Positions 44,168 through 56,600 of a DNA stretch of 64,000 nucleotides are shown in pieces. Each line of letters begins with the position of its first letter. Position 1 is the first letter of the stretch. The translations under genes were made by a program, and so were the position numbers. Origin of the DNA: Ooceraea biroi (lineage: Eukaryota; Arthropoda; Insecta; Hymenoptera; Formicidae); the NCBI RefSeq assembly GCF_003672135.1, contig NC_039516.1, positions 3,083,838-3,147,837 of the forward strand, written 5' to 3'. Under the pieces are notes generated by a model. That model saw only the letters and a list, made by a program, of their open reading frames with translations, had not been told where the DNA came from and did not search any database.

Positions 44168-46533
44168 TATATTAGATTATTTTATATATGCAAAATATAT
44201 ATATGCAAAAACATATGTACGCCGCAAACGTGATGATCGAGGATAGGAATAGCAGACTATACGTGTCAATTTGCCACTTTCCCAGTTTTCCTCACGCGTT
44301 ACATAATGTGAAATATGTTTTAGTATAATATTACGTATCGTGATGAAATAAACTATATCGAGGCGATTCTACCCCAACTGAAGATAATAATGATGCCCAG
44401 TGGTTCACGTACAACCGCGCAACAACTGATGTTGGCACGAGAACACGACCGGAAATGATATTATGTACTCAGCACGTGTTCACATGTATTGTTAAATAAA
44501 CTTTAGTAATGGGTGAGATAGGTAATCGAGAATTGCCGGTTCAAAAGGGAACTGACTGAATGGATGTTGTTACTCGAAATGAATATTCCTGGTTATTAGG
44601 TAGTATAGACCGATTAGCTAATTGTGCTTGGCTACCCTTTGTCAGAGGAAGCGTCCCGGCAACTCTTTGTTAGAGGATACTCTGCTCTGTAATTATTGAC
44701 AATATTTAGCGCGCACAGGTAATATCCGGCTTTGTTCTCGCCGGCCCGATCTCGCAAGTGGATCGTTTTTACAAAACGCGAGTCGGTGGATACGTTTATT
44801 TCTACGTTATCGCACACTACTATAAAACGATATCGGAAGAATTATCCGATTAAAAAAATATTGTTACGCGCTGGAAAAATATTTCGTTACCTTAAACTGC
44901 CGCGTACGAGTAATTGCATTTCGTCAGAATTGCGAAATCGTGTTGCGCTACATGAGCCAGTTAATTCGGGTAGTTAATTTCTACGGATATGTCTAAACAT
45001 GAATTCGTTCGTTCAGAACTCATGCGCACAATTTGGACGTTTTCACCTAGGGTGACGAGTACGAGCGAATCCGGCGAAATACGCCTTAAGCGATACCGGG
45101 CTGAGCGCGAATTCGCACGGAAATTTGCGTCGCTTAACGAAGTTTGTAAAACAAGCGTCGCGCTCGCGGGCGCTCTAATTGCTACTTCATTCTGGCGCGG
45201 AAGAGAACTTAAGGCGACCGGAAGTTCATTTAGTGTAACGTCGTATCCCGTTCTTAATACATTCGCCAGCTTGTACGAAACACCTATGATTTGCCGATGC
45301 GATGTAGCACTCGATTTCCGAGACGGTTTCGCGTTTCATGCAATTGTTGTATAATTATGGAGTTGCTCCTCGGTTAATCTTTCGTACTTTCAGCAGTGAA
45401 TTTGTCGGTCATCATCGATTTATTGGGGCAGACGCCCCAATATTTATTGGACGAACGAGGAATATCCAGGTCCGTTTAAAGCCCCGATTGAAACTCGTAT
45501 GAGCCATTTAGCGGGAAAACCTGATGGTGTATAAATATAAATGAGAGAAGTGGCCAAGAAAGATCTTTGCTACCCGAGAGATCTCGACGACTTAATTTAA
45601 CGACGATGAATCCGTTGTCCCACAGCGGCAGTTTTATATGGAGCGGCCAGTTTATATTGTAGACTGGGAATAACTCCCTCGTCAGCGATATGATCTCGCT
45701 GCGGTCGCGCGCCAGGAATAGCTGCGCGATACAACGTTTAAAAGAGTTGCCTCTAAATAGCGTTGCTGGACAATCTCCGTGAAAAATCAGGAAAGCTAAT
45801 TATAGATGATTTTAGGAGAAACATCATGTGACTATTAAAAAGCGATAATTTATTGTTTAGCTCGGCGTAACGCGCCAAGAGAAAAAACTACATATTAATA
45901 ACGCTTAATCTCGCGAGGTGCTCATCGTAAAAACATTTTTATTGCGATTAAAAATTTCTTACCCTGGAATATAAGGTTGGTTTTAGCACAATGTGATTAT
46001 TATAGCTCGTCGAGATATTCTTTTCTCGGCACGAGATGAGTCCACGTTTACGACGCGCGTTTTATAAAAGTGTGCGCGATGCGTAAACGCACCCCACGTT
46101 TACTGTCAGGGAAATCCATCGGGCTTACGGTAATCTTCGACATCGTTTTCATACATTGCGTGAGTCATACATTTATTCGCCAGCAACGCATAAGCAGGCG
46201 ATCTTTGTTGGAGGGCGAAGGAACTCTCGAGACAGGATCAGGGAACTCGTCGACCCTTCTCGTCGGGATAAAGCATCTCCAGTCTCCCTCGATGTTCTGT
46301 ATTTACGCGTTTTCGTTAAAAGGCGACTGCTTCTTTTGTTGGATTAGGATACTTACACAAGCTGCGCGTTTAACGCAATTAATGCTCTCCAAAGTATTCT
46401 CTGAAAATTGCGGCTATTGTGACTCGTTTCAAATGTTACGTCTTGTGTTATTTCAAGAATAACGTCAATTCAAATATTCTGTAGAGATCGAAATTTTATC
46501 TGGAAAATATAAAATATGTAAAATTGAATTCCT

Positions 46534-46603
46534 GGAGAGAAAGAGAGAGAGAGAGAGAGACAGAAGGAATTTGTTGGAATCTCATATATAAGGTTCCTCT
46601 TTA

Positions 46604-46635
<32 letters not shown>

Positions 46636-46636
46636 T
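46534..46636. repeat. Inverted GA / CT microsatellites
   Basis: A GA-rich tract (about 46534-46562) is followed 40 bp later by a CT-rich tract (about 46604-46636). The complementary tracts could pair as a hairpin. Confidence 0.85.
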
Positions 46637-48123
46637 AATATATAAGATTGAGCTATTGTTGTTCAGTCGTATCCTAGAAATCCGTATTTTCCTATTTCTT
46701 TTGTTAATTGTTTATTCGCTACTATGCATGCATGTACGAAGGCGTTAGCGTTGTTCTCTGGTGAACCACACGTTGAAGAAAGAAAAACAAAATCGCGCGA
46801 AACGAATGATGGCTGGACTTTTTTCTACGAAAATTGTCGTCGGTGTTTCGCGTAAATCGGGAGGTAGCTTGCGGACTCTTACCGTAACGCGGAGGTCCTC
46901 AGCGAATAAAGCCAACGCGATTATAAAGGAAAAGTCTCGGGGATGTACTCGCAGTTTACGGAGCCGGAACGAAACTCAACTTTATACATCGCTTCTGCCG
47001 CCAACCTTCGTGCCGTATAGGACGGATACAATCCGGTTTGAGAACTTGCGTCAACTCCCCCGTTGTTTATACTTTTAATTCAATATTATTCGTGCGCTCC
47101 GCCATCCCCAGCGTCAAAGGGATGCGACGCTAAACCCAGCCGTTTTTAAAAGGCCGGTTTTAAAACGGATCACGGAGACGCCGTCGTGGATTTTTTTATT
47201 TAAGTACATTACTTAATTTCGTAAACAGCTCGTGCTCGTCCTGTCCATTCTGGGATCATCGTTCTCGCGAGGATGATCGCACTTGTACATCTTTTTGATT
47301 TCGTGCTTCCTCATCTTCATTTTCGTTCGTCTCGCGGAACCCTTTGAAATACACATTCTTTTGGGAGTATTAAAGAAAAAAAAAGTAAATATCACAAATT
47401 TTTCTTCGTGATATTTTCTTGTTTCTTCGCCTTGCCTCGATATTCGTTCGCAAGAAGAACCGCCCTCTTTCTCCCGTTCTCTCTCTTCCTCTTTACTTTT
47501 TCGGAGAGTTAAGTTTCTACCGTGTTCGTTCAAGAAAAACAAGTATCGGGCGTATCTTGCATCTTGTGAATATACATTTTTCAGCTCGTGACAACGAACT
47601 TCCGTATTTCAGGCAAGGTCCACCGTTAGGAAGATTCCCTCAGTGGTTCAAAAGGGCACGTGGTGCTCGTAGCTTCTGCGCGCTCGAAGGGGTTAATATT
47701 AAGGGCGCATTTGTACGTGTCGCTCCTCCTCCTCCTTCTCCTTTCGTCCCTCCTTCTCATAGCATCGTGGACTGTTGGTGACCCGATTTTCGCCGATAAC
47801 GATGCTGTGTAGAAACGTCTGCATAATTCAGTGTCATATGAAGCGTCCTTTTCGACTGATACAAGCCACCACTGTACGCCTTCTAACACACTTTGAGAGC
47901 CAAGCTATACTTATACTTTTAATATAATTTTTTAAACATACATACAGTATGACCACTGCATCTGAAAAATAAATAAAGAACTTTTACGATCGATTTGAAC
48001 TGACTGTCTATCTGTTGTCGGCTTCATAAATATTTGCGGATGTTGAAAATGCGTGAGTGATGAAGAGGAAATTTTTAAAATATGTTTCTAAAAATAATAA
48101 ATGTGTTGACGCACAAATATTGG

Positions 48124-48232
48124 ATTGTAATATATATCCATCTCGTTTTTTTAGTGTTTTAATAATATGAGTTATAATATATATTCGTTATTAAAAACGT
48201 TAAAAAAACGAGACGAATATACATTGCAACTC
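48124..48232. repeat. Imperfect inverted repeat (hairpin)
   Basis: Arms of about 43 bp, at 48124-48168 and 48186-48232, share the exact core CTCGTTTTTTTA and its complement with scattered mismatches around a loop of about 17 nt. It may be an old MITE end pair or a fold-back transcript. Confidence 0.55.
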
Positions 48233-50696
48233 AATAAAATATTATATAAATAATATTATATAAATAATATTACAGTGCATCACAATCTTATTTATCTAAA
48301 TTATTGTCGACTATTTCAAATCGGTGGCTGTAATTATTTTTCTCGAAAATTGCTAAAGAACATTTTTAACAAAAATAACTAGGTGCAACATGTATTTGAT
48401 TTTGGCGCCTTTCTTCGCCCAATCCAGGACGCGCGACATACGTCGCGCCATATTTATGACGCCAGTTTATCATTCGCGCGGTAGTACTCCCGTCTCAACT
48501 TCTCCTCGTATTATTTATTCTCCGTGCGTGTTTACGTCAGGGTTCGAGACCGAGAGAGACAGACGTGATAACCGAAAATCTCGCTCGAACATCTCACGAT
48601 TAACAATGATCAATCCACGCGATTTATTAACTGTCGCGAGATTCGGCTTGACAATGCACGCGAAAGCGCGTTGTGGTTAGTTGCGGCTCCGTTCGAAGTA
48701 TCGTCGTTCTGCCGTACTGCGCATGCGCGATTACTTTCGCAGCCGTGAACGAGTGTCGCGTCGGAATGCGGATTTTCGCGTGATTTAATCGTATTTTGCG
48801 CGTGAATAAGTACCGCGAAAATGCAGTGATCGATGGATCATCGACAGGAGCTGCAGAGGGAGGCGAGGGGTGCATCGGGGCGACGCTGGAGCAACCGTGG
48901 GGTAAATAATCGTGCATACAAATAATCGTAATATGTAGCGCACAATAACCTGCAGAAGATACGCATAAATGGCGCGCTACTGCCGCGTTGCAGTTGCTTA
49001 AAAATAAATTGGAAATACCGCGCGTTTGCCTGATAGTTTGTCGGTTAGCCAAAAAACACGGGAGGGTGCAGGGGAGGAGGGGGATAAAAAAATTCGAGGA
49101 AATGGAAACAATTGTCCGCAGCCCGGGTTAATCCGAAAAACGGCGGCTGCATGCGTTTTATTAAACCGCGTTGCGCGCTGTATTTATAAATTGAGCGTGT
49201 TTCACTCGTCGTGTCGCTTTTAAATCGCGTAACTGTTTTTAATTTCCATTCAAGTTCGAGTGGGCGGGGGCGAGCGGGGAGGGAGATGGAGGGATTCCAT
49301 GCAGCGTGCACATTGGCCACCCGTGCGTGCGCCCGTCCGTCGGTTTTCCGCGACAAAAAAGAGAATATGGGCCGCGGGATCTCCTTCCGTTTGCTCCGGT
49401 ACCGATGAAGTACGCGTTTCACTTGGCGGGGATATTCCTCTGCGCTCTCGGCCCAAGTAAACTCATATTGGCTCTCCTCTCGCTTTCGCAGTAAAGAGCG
49501 AGCTCGCCCGCTCGAGGAAGTCGCCGCTCCGAGTCGCGGAAAACTGTTTTTTAATCTGTTAATTGTCGAGATGTTTGGTAGATCTTGTCAGAGCCGTTTG
49601 CCACAGACGCTCGCGGAACTTACGAAACAATCGTTATCAATACGCCATTATGCGCGATGGCTCTCGTAACGACCTCTCTTGTCCTCTTCTGGTATCGTTA
49701 AGAAAGTGCAATTCATCTCTTTTTGCGTTCCAAGTCTTACTAATTGACGACAGAGACGAGCTCCTTGGCTTCGGCCCCCGTATCGTTACGTCGGGAGGAT
49801 AAATATGAAAATAGTCCGCCTGCAATTGAAGCACGGGGTTCGTTATTACGGGCTTCTATTTAACTTTCCAGTTGCCTGCCTCGTTCTTCGGCTGCAGATC
49901 CTCTCCGCTGTGAAAGAGGAAGAAAGAGGAAGAGAGAGAAAGAGAAAACGTTAGATCAGAATACTTGTGATTTATAAACGTATAGAACGGAGATGCGTTT
50001 GTTGTTTATTCTTGCAATCGCCTTTGCGAGAGGACGTCTCTCGTGGAAGACTTATTATTCGTACATTGACGTTGAAAACAAATTTCCAGAAAAAAATACG
50101 GATAAGGTGAAGCTGTTTGTGTGAAAAGCAGGCCCTCGATTCGAGCTTAGTCGTTAGTTGATTGTACTTGAGAGATTGTACGACGAGCAGGATGGATCGC
50201 GAACTCGAGGGATCCTGTATGTTCTTCAATAATGTGAGCCAATTACTACATGAACTATAAATTACCTCAACTATTTCTTACGCGGTTGCGTTGCGGCCGC
50301 GGCGGTAATTTTGACGCTTATCATTATGTGCGGAACGTTGCATCGCGAGTGCAGCGTGTTAAAACGGGCTTCGCGAAGTAGTTTGGACCGCAAACTCTGG
50401 ATGTTCTGCCGGATATCCAGGCGAATAAATTACAGGGTAAATTACATAATCGAGCCGGATCTCAGCCGAGGGAAGCTGGAAAGTAGCATCAGATATTGAA
50501 GTGTTCGTTAGCCTCGAATAGCAGTCGCAACATCCGACAATCCTTTTCATCCCTCGTGCCCCACGGTTGCTCAGGCATCATGGAAACTCTTAAATTTATT
50601 TTCATTCCTAAGTAAGTTCCTATGTGGAGTTTAATGTATTAAATGCACGAGTATCGGCAGTGTCGTTTTTATTTTTTTCACGAAAGGTCGCTAACA

Positions 50697-51346
50697 ATGA
50701 GAGGGAGAAGAGGTTTAGGAGAGGCATTGGACAATGGCAGAACAATCGGTAAGGTAAATAATTTTACACACAAATAATTATATTAAAAAATTGTTTTATT
50801 AAAACGATAGATTTTAATACACATTCAACTCTTACAATTCGATTGTTCGTTGATTTTATAACATGTAAATTAAATTTTAAATGAAATTGTAACCTGACAA
50901 ATCGAGTTTTAATAATCGCAGAGCAGTTGCATCGAAATCTAATCAAAATGATTATTTTTATTTCTAGAATGTTTCTATAAGTTATTATTAATTGAATATT
51001 ATAGCAAATTGTTAGTTTAGAATGTTACGAGAAATCGGAATAATTATTTTTGTTTTATATTCAGATGATCTTGCGATCTTTGCAACAGATGCGCGTCACT
51101 AGAGGATCCGGTTCGAGCCAAGCAGGATCGGCTCGAAGGTAAGTTTGCATATTCACATTGCATTTCCATTAATTGTTTTACACTTGAAAACTGAAAAGTA
51201 CTCATTGAATTAATGACATATTGTGTGTTAAAACAGTAAAGGAATAATATGTTTTCGTTATTTACATGCTGAAATCTAATTGATGGATGTCTTTTGTTTC
51301 AGACTTTCGTAACAGGATGCGGCCGATCCTGAGTTGCGGCTGTTCG
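50697..51346 (+). other. Possible spliced mini-exons of an unidentified transcript
   Basis: Three short segments with good splice signals: one ending at 50753 (donor gtaaat), 51065-51138 (acceptor ttcag, donor gtaagt) and 51303-51346 (acceptor ttcag, donor gtgagt). Joined from an ATG at 50697 they read a 47-residue basic peptide ending in the third segment (TAA), with MRGRRGLGEALDNG at the start and RVTRGSGSSQAGSARR near the end. The acceptor upstream of the first segment is unclear. It could be a small protein, the last exons of a larger gene or a non-coding RNA. I do not recognise it. Confidence 0.3.
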
Positions 51347-52600
51347 GTGAGTGATGCATGAGAAATTATTTAAGGTGATAGGTTCTTCTCTTGGCTTCTT
51401 CTCTCAGTGCGATTTAGCGTTAACATTATGTTTTTGCATGTAGATTTGTGCATGCATAATTGTTGGATAAATAGTGATATAAATCATAACTTTCTCATTT
51501 AAATTTTCATCTAAATCTGTTTTTTTCTCTTTTTCACATCTTGTTAAATTAAAATATTCATAAAATCAAACTATTTTAATGTATTACTTCTTTTATTAGT
51601 ATAAAAAAAAACTGAAAACTTCTCTCTAAATTACATACGAGTTAAATATACAGTATATATTCTTTACATTACATGTAAAATTTGTCTTTCTCTATAATTA
51701 TACCACTGTTTTATTTGATAATTTAACTTTCAACCTTGGACATTTATAATTGTTCGCATAGAAACTTTGAGAAGTTTTGCATAGTTTAATCACATTATCT
51801 GACATTGTGAAAAACTTGGGAATACTTTCGGAAACATTTATAATCTGTACTATTACAATGCCTTTGTTTTATTTATACACGTGTTTGTAATAAAATTTAA
51901 TTAAAAAATATCGTGAAGATAAAGACAAAACTATTTAATTCGTATATATCGTAATTAGCGCAGCAAAACAAAATACAATAAAGGAAAATGCCGAAATTCA
52001 TTCCGTACGTCGAAGGATTGTTAAACATATTTCTAAATTCCATCATCTTTGGAAGGATATTTGACGTGTATATGTATATATTAAAGAACGTTACAATAAA
52101 TTCGTAAAAAACGCGTCGCGAGTGCAAGTGAATTTGTGAATAAAGTGTAGTCAACGACGAAAGTGCAATCGACAAATGCAACAATGGATTGAAGCCACGC
52201 CAGGTATCTATCCAGTGTAAAAGGACCACTTCAAATGGCCGATCGGTGGACTATGACGGACCACAATGGACTCCGAGGGATTTCATCGCGCATTGATGAG
52301 TGCTTAATGTTTATTCGTCGAGTAGCAATAGTGCATGTGTAATTTCTAAATCGCACTGACCCTTAGAAAACTTAATTAGAGCAGCTTTCCCTAATATGAA
52401 ACAATTACTATCAGGAAACAAATAACGCGTGTGCATATTCTGATTGCAAGTAGCAGACGCTATTAGCGACTTTAATATCGTTGACTGAACCCCTAAATCG
52501 ACCCAGGCCTCGCCACGTGCCGGAAAATGATGCTTCGGGAGCATCCTTCTCTCGGAGAAGATACTAAAGGAGAATTCCACCCCTGTCGCGTATTTAAGAA
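51347..52600. other. AT-rich non-coding stretch
   Basis: No supported exon. A minus-strand frame of 110 codons (51897-52229) is rich in Phe, Ile, Tyr and Leu from AT-rich sequence and matches no family I can name. Confidence 0.4.
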
Positions 52601-53361
52601 TTAGCCACACCCTTTACACACTCGACCAACTTTCCCTGCTGCCTGCCTGTCGTACCCGACGCGCAGACCTGTCACTCCACCATCGATTCTCATTCCCTCT
52701 CGATTTTCGCGGCGCAGACGAGCGCGCGTCCCGAATCCACTCGACCGTCCACACGGTCCGTCCCTCTCGTGTATGCGCCGGGGGGTTGAAGAGGACGCGT
52801 GGGAGACACGCGCCACTCGCGTATGGCGCGCGCTGCACGCCGTGCCGGAGATATGCGAACCGCTCTACTCGGCAAGACAAACGTTTTTATTACGAAAAAT
52901 CAGGAGGCGAGACGAAATCTAGGACTGCGCGCGTGCGCCCGCGACCATCTCTCCCTTCTCGTTGGGGGTGCCGCGGGAAATCCCCTCGTTGCAACAGGGA
53001 GAGAAGGGCGCGAGCGATCGAGGGGAGAGACTCTCCGTTTCCCCCGCGGCGTTCTCCACCGTACGATCCACCAGCTAGCCGGAGACCTCGTTCTGTCCCG
53101 TTCTCTCTGTTTGTCTCTCTCTCTGTCGCTCCTACACTCCGCAGGCAGCGCCACTCGCGGCGAGAATCCTCTCGCTCGATTCTCTCTGTTGCTCGTCGTG
53201 TTTCTCCCTCTGGCCCCTGACCCCCTCCCATCTGGGCCGCGTGAGAGGGTGGTTGGGGTGTTGTCGGAAGGGTGGAGGTGTCGGGCGCCAGTCGCTGCGC
53301 GGACGTTGAGCTCGGGTTTTCTGTCGTTCTCATGAGCCTTTTTTTCGGTATCCTCCTCCTC
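52601..53361 (+). promoter_or_regulatory. GC/CpG-rich promoter-like region
   Basis: Abrupt change from AT-rich flanks to GC- and CpG-rich sequence with pyrimidine runs, open in several frames on both strands at once, as expected of a CpG-rich promoter rather than coding DNA. It directly precedes the candidate first exon starting near 53362. Confidence 0.5.
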
Positions 53362-53363
53362 TC

Positions 53364-53676
53364 AGTCGACGTCGTTTTTTTTGCGCCACATCAATCGAGA
53401 TCGAGAGATCTTCTCGTGATCTTGACGTGATCTTGTTCGTTTTTTCTTTTCTTTTTGTGAGACCTTGGAGGGGGACAGAGGTGCAGCCGGACGTAGAAAG
53501 AGGGTGAGATTGTTTTCGCGTGTGCTCCAGCAGAAACTTGCGTGATCGAAAGCCGGCAGTGCATGGAAGGATGTAGATCTTGTGTCCTGTCTCGTGCGCT
53601 CTCGAGGGATACTAGAAGATCCTGTGTCCTCCCTGGAGGAGATACTCGCGGTCATGGCGAACGGCGTCTCATGACG
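53364..53676 (+). other. Candidate 5' exon of a gene extending beyond the window
   Basis: An initiator-like TCAGTC at 53362-53367 lies just upstream, and a strong donor (ACG|gtaagt) follows at 53677. Near its end are ATG GCG AAC GGC GTC TCA TGA (a six-codon upstream frame from 53654) and a second ATG at 53671 that would place two codons (Met-Thr) before the donor. Either this is an untranslated exon with a small upstream frame or translation starts at 53671. No downstream exon was identified in the window. Confidence 0.4.
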
Positions 53677-56600
53677 GTAAGTGGACCGAGGGCCTCGATC
53701 TCGATAAACTACCGCGTGACTTGCTGGATAGGAAACATTCCGTGGTGAACGCATCTTGCGACGTTGGTTTCCGTAGTGCGCGCGAAAAATGCTCGTGATC
53801 GTCAAGTTTCTCTCATGATCGAGGATCGAGAAGTAGCTTCGTTGCGTGGTTATTTTAATCGCAAATTTTAATCGCCTCTTTGTGTGAAGAGTTTGTAAAG
53901 ATAGCTTAAGCTTATGTAACGAGTCAGTAGACAATTCGAGAGGACATGTATGAAAATTACGAATTCTCGAGAAAGTTAAAAAATGTTGTTAGACTAAAAG
54001 AAATTTAAAAACCAGTAAGATTCAATTGATACTCGGGTGTTTGGGAAACATGGTGGCGTTAATTTAATGGTGAGCAAAAAATATGGAAAGAGTGGCGCGT
54101 AGCACTTCATAACGCGGGCTTCTCCGTCAGAAGAGAGGTATGAATTTAATCGCAAGTTTTGAGTGCGAATTGAAAGAGCGGCGTAGATTTAATTGCAGTT
54201 TCGGTTGGAGCGAGAAAAAAATTGAGAGGCGCGAATTAAAATGCTGATTCGCGAACGAATCTAAAAAGCGTCATAAATTTAATCGCTATATGCTGGGCTG
54301 GTTAACCATAGAGAGGGCGACGGGGAATCGTGACAGCGCAATAACTCAGTCCAGAATTTGCTGTATCTACTTAGGCGTGCTTGACTTCGTCCCTCTTTCT
54401 CTCTCTCCCTCTCGTGTAAAGTGGCGCGAGTACCATTATGTGGCGACCCTACGGTCTCTGTTACATCCGTAATGAATCAAGTAGGCCGAGTGTTCGTCCG
54501 TTTTGTTGAAACTAATGGCAATGCTGCAACTTGGCAGCTTCCATCGTCGGGCGGGAATTACTCCGCGCCCGCTCGAGATCCTTCATTCCTTCGTTAATCG
54601 CAGCGACTGTAATACTGAAGCGTCAACAATATAATCTGTCTTACGTCATGGTTGCATCACACGGGATTCACGTTCGGTTTACAATTATCAATCCGGCTTT
54701 CTAATCGATCGCGCAATGCGCGATCACGACGACGCAGCATCCAAGTCGCGTATTCGCTCCTCACGATCACCAGTGCAAACGGGGGTTGTCGCTTCTTGCT
54801 CGTCACGCTGTAACGTAATCACCGCCGTGTCGCGACTCGACACCGTAATTTCTGTTACATCACGCTTATTAATCCGCGTAAGCGCACCCGTCGGCTTTTT
54901 CATCGCCCTCGCATTTTCACGCGAGATTATAAGTCGAGACCCCGTTTACCCGGTCTCGCTAAATTCATCACTTCTCGTCGCGCCAAAGTCACGCAACACC
55001 GTTCCGCAGCACCCTCCTGGAACGTCGTCGCGTGCCCGAACCCCTTCCTCACATTCGCCCGGGGTTTCTTCCCTTCGGAAATCGCTCGCCGTCGAGAGAT
55101 CGACCGGCGGTAGCTCTCCTGTTGGCAACGAGAAGAAGAGCAGTCGATTAAATGAAATTAATGGCCCCGCCGCGACGTCGGTCGGCAATTAGAGGGAAGG
55201 ATAGAGAGTGCAGGGGGACGGGGAGGATGAGCCCTCGTCGATCCTCGACGATCCAGTCTCGTGCCCACTTTTTCATCTTTGCGGATAAGCGTATTTTTTT
55301 ACCGTCCTCGTCGAATGTTCTTAACGAATACCGTAACGGCACCTCCGTGAAAAGAAGAATATGCGCTAGAGTACATGGAGGTTGTGGTGTCTTGGGAATC
55401 GTGAAATTTAGGAGCTCAATGTCGGAGGTACCGAAGATTTCTATATAGAAGCTGCGGATATAGAATGGATATTCTCCGCCTCCTCTCTCGCGAATAGGTT
55501 TTATCGTGAGAGCCGGGGTTCGCAGCGGTGCTCGCGATTTGCGATCGGTGGAAGAGGATAGCTACGGGTATTAGATACTCGACTGCGAATAGCAGCTGCA
55601 ATTCTGCTTCGGAATCTAATACACGCGGAAGACAGAATAGTAGTGGCGAGCAAAATCTGCAAAGGTTCCGCGGAACGCCGGGATTTGACGGGAGGAATCT
55701 GTGGAACCTGAGATCCGCGGAACCCGCTGTTCGCTTTCGCTATTGTGTATTGCGTCGACCGTAGAGTCCAGCAAGTTGCAGACTTACCCCTGTGGAACCT
55801 TAGATTTTCGGCGTAAGCCTAGGATCCCCGGTAGTATTCGAGGTAGTTGGAGGATACGGGAGATCTAGGTTGCGCGGAATTTAAGATCCTTGAAATCGAG
55901 GATCCCTGTGGATCGTCGATGTAAATGCGCGCTGCAACGCGAAACGCGCGATACAGAACCGGCGCTGAGAATCCACCCTTGTTATTCACATGCAGATGAC
56001 AGCATCGGCGAATAATCCATCGCGCAGTACTTGCGCGATTCACGCGGGGAAACTTTCCACTTTCGCGCGGAACGTGACGTGTGTCGAGGAATCTTGCAGC
56101 TCGATGGCCCCTGAAAAGCGCCCAACGACTTTCAGCGAACTTTCCCAGCCGGACGTAACTTTTTAAAAAACGTTTTACATGAATCGTCAGCGCGAAACTC
56201 GAGCGACGTGGCGATGGCAGTTGCCTGGTATTAACACTGCAAACTAAAAACTTTGCATTTCTGTTTTTAATACCGATGGCGATCATTACGTTTTCTAACA
56301 ATAACCAGGTTTTTTAATGAATATCGAAACAGAATATCGAAATTTAATATCAGTCATGTAATATTGATTGTATTGTTGTATGTCAAGAAATGATATAAAA
56401 TTCCATGAATTAATGTTTTTTATTCTGAGCATAGGGAATAGAGGCAAAAGGATGTGGGATCTGATTGTATGGCATATTGATATCAAGAATCAAGAAATAA
56501 ATATAAAAAAAAACATGTAATCGATAAATATGCGCGCGATTCTCATGATCTTGTTTTCCTTCACTTTCAGCAATATGAGATTCACACTTTTAGCATTCGA

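Larger units (their letters stand above)
44168..50696. other. Intergenic region without a supported gene
   Basis: No exon I can defend. It contains GA/CT microsatellites at 46534-46636, an imperfect hairpin at 48124-48232, a 14-bp tandem duplication at 48241-48268 and a CpG-rich stretch near 48650-49420. The longer frames (for example 44989-45354 on plus and 48627-49052 on minus) have no family features. Confidence 0.45.

Noticed and set aside
51095..51140. GGTTCGAGCC resembling a tRNA B box
   Set aside because: No matching A box, anticodon stem or acceptor stem around it; it fits better inside a spliced mini-exon.
51897..52229. 110-codon minus-strand frame rich in Phe, Ile and Tyr, considered as an odorant-receptor fragment
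   Set aside because: No receptor C-terminal motif or conserved spacing; AT-driven hydrophobicity explains it.
52799..53335. 178-codon open frame on plus, with overlapping frames on both strands (for example 52890-53333 minus)
   Set aside because: Simultaneous openness in several frames is a property of GC-rich promoter DNA; the peptide is Arg/Leu/Ser-biased without family features.
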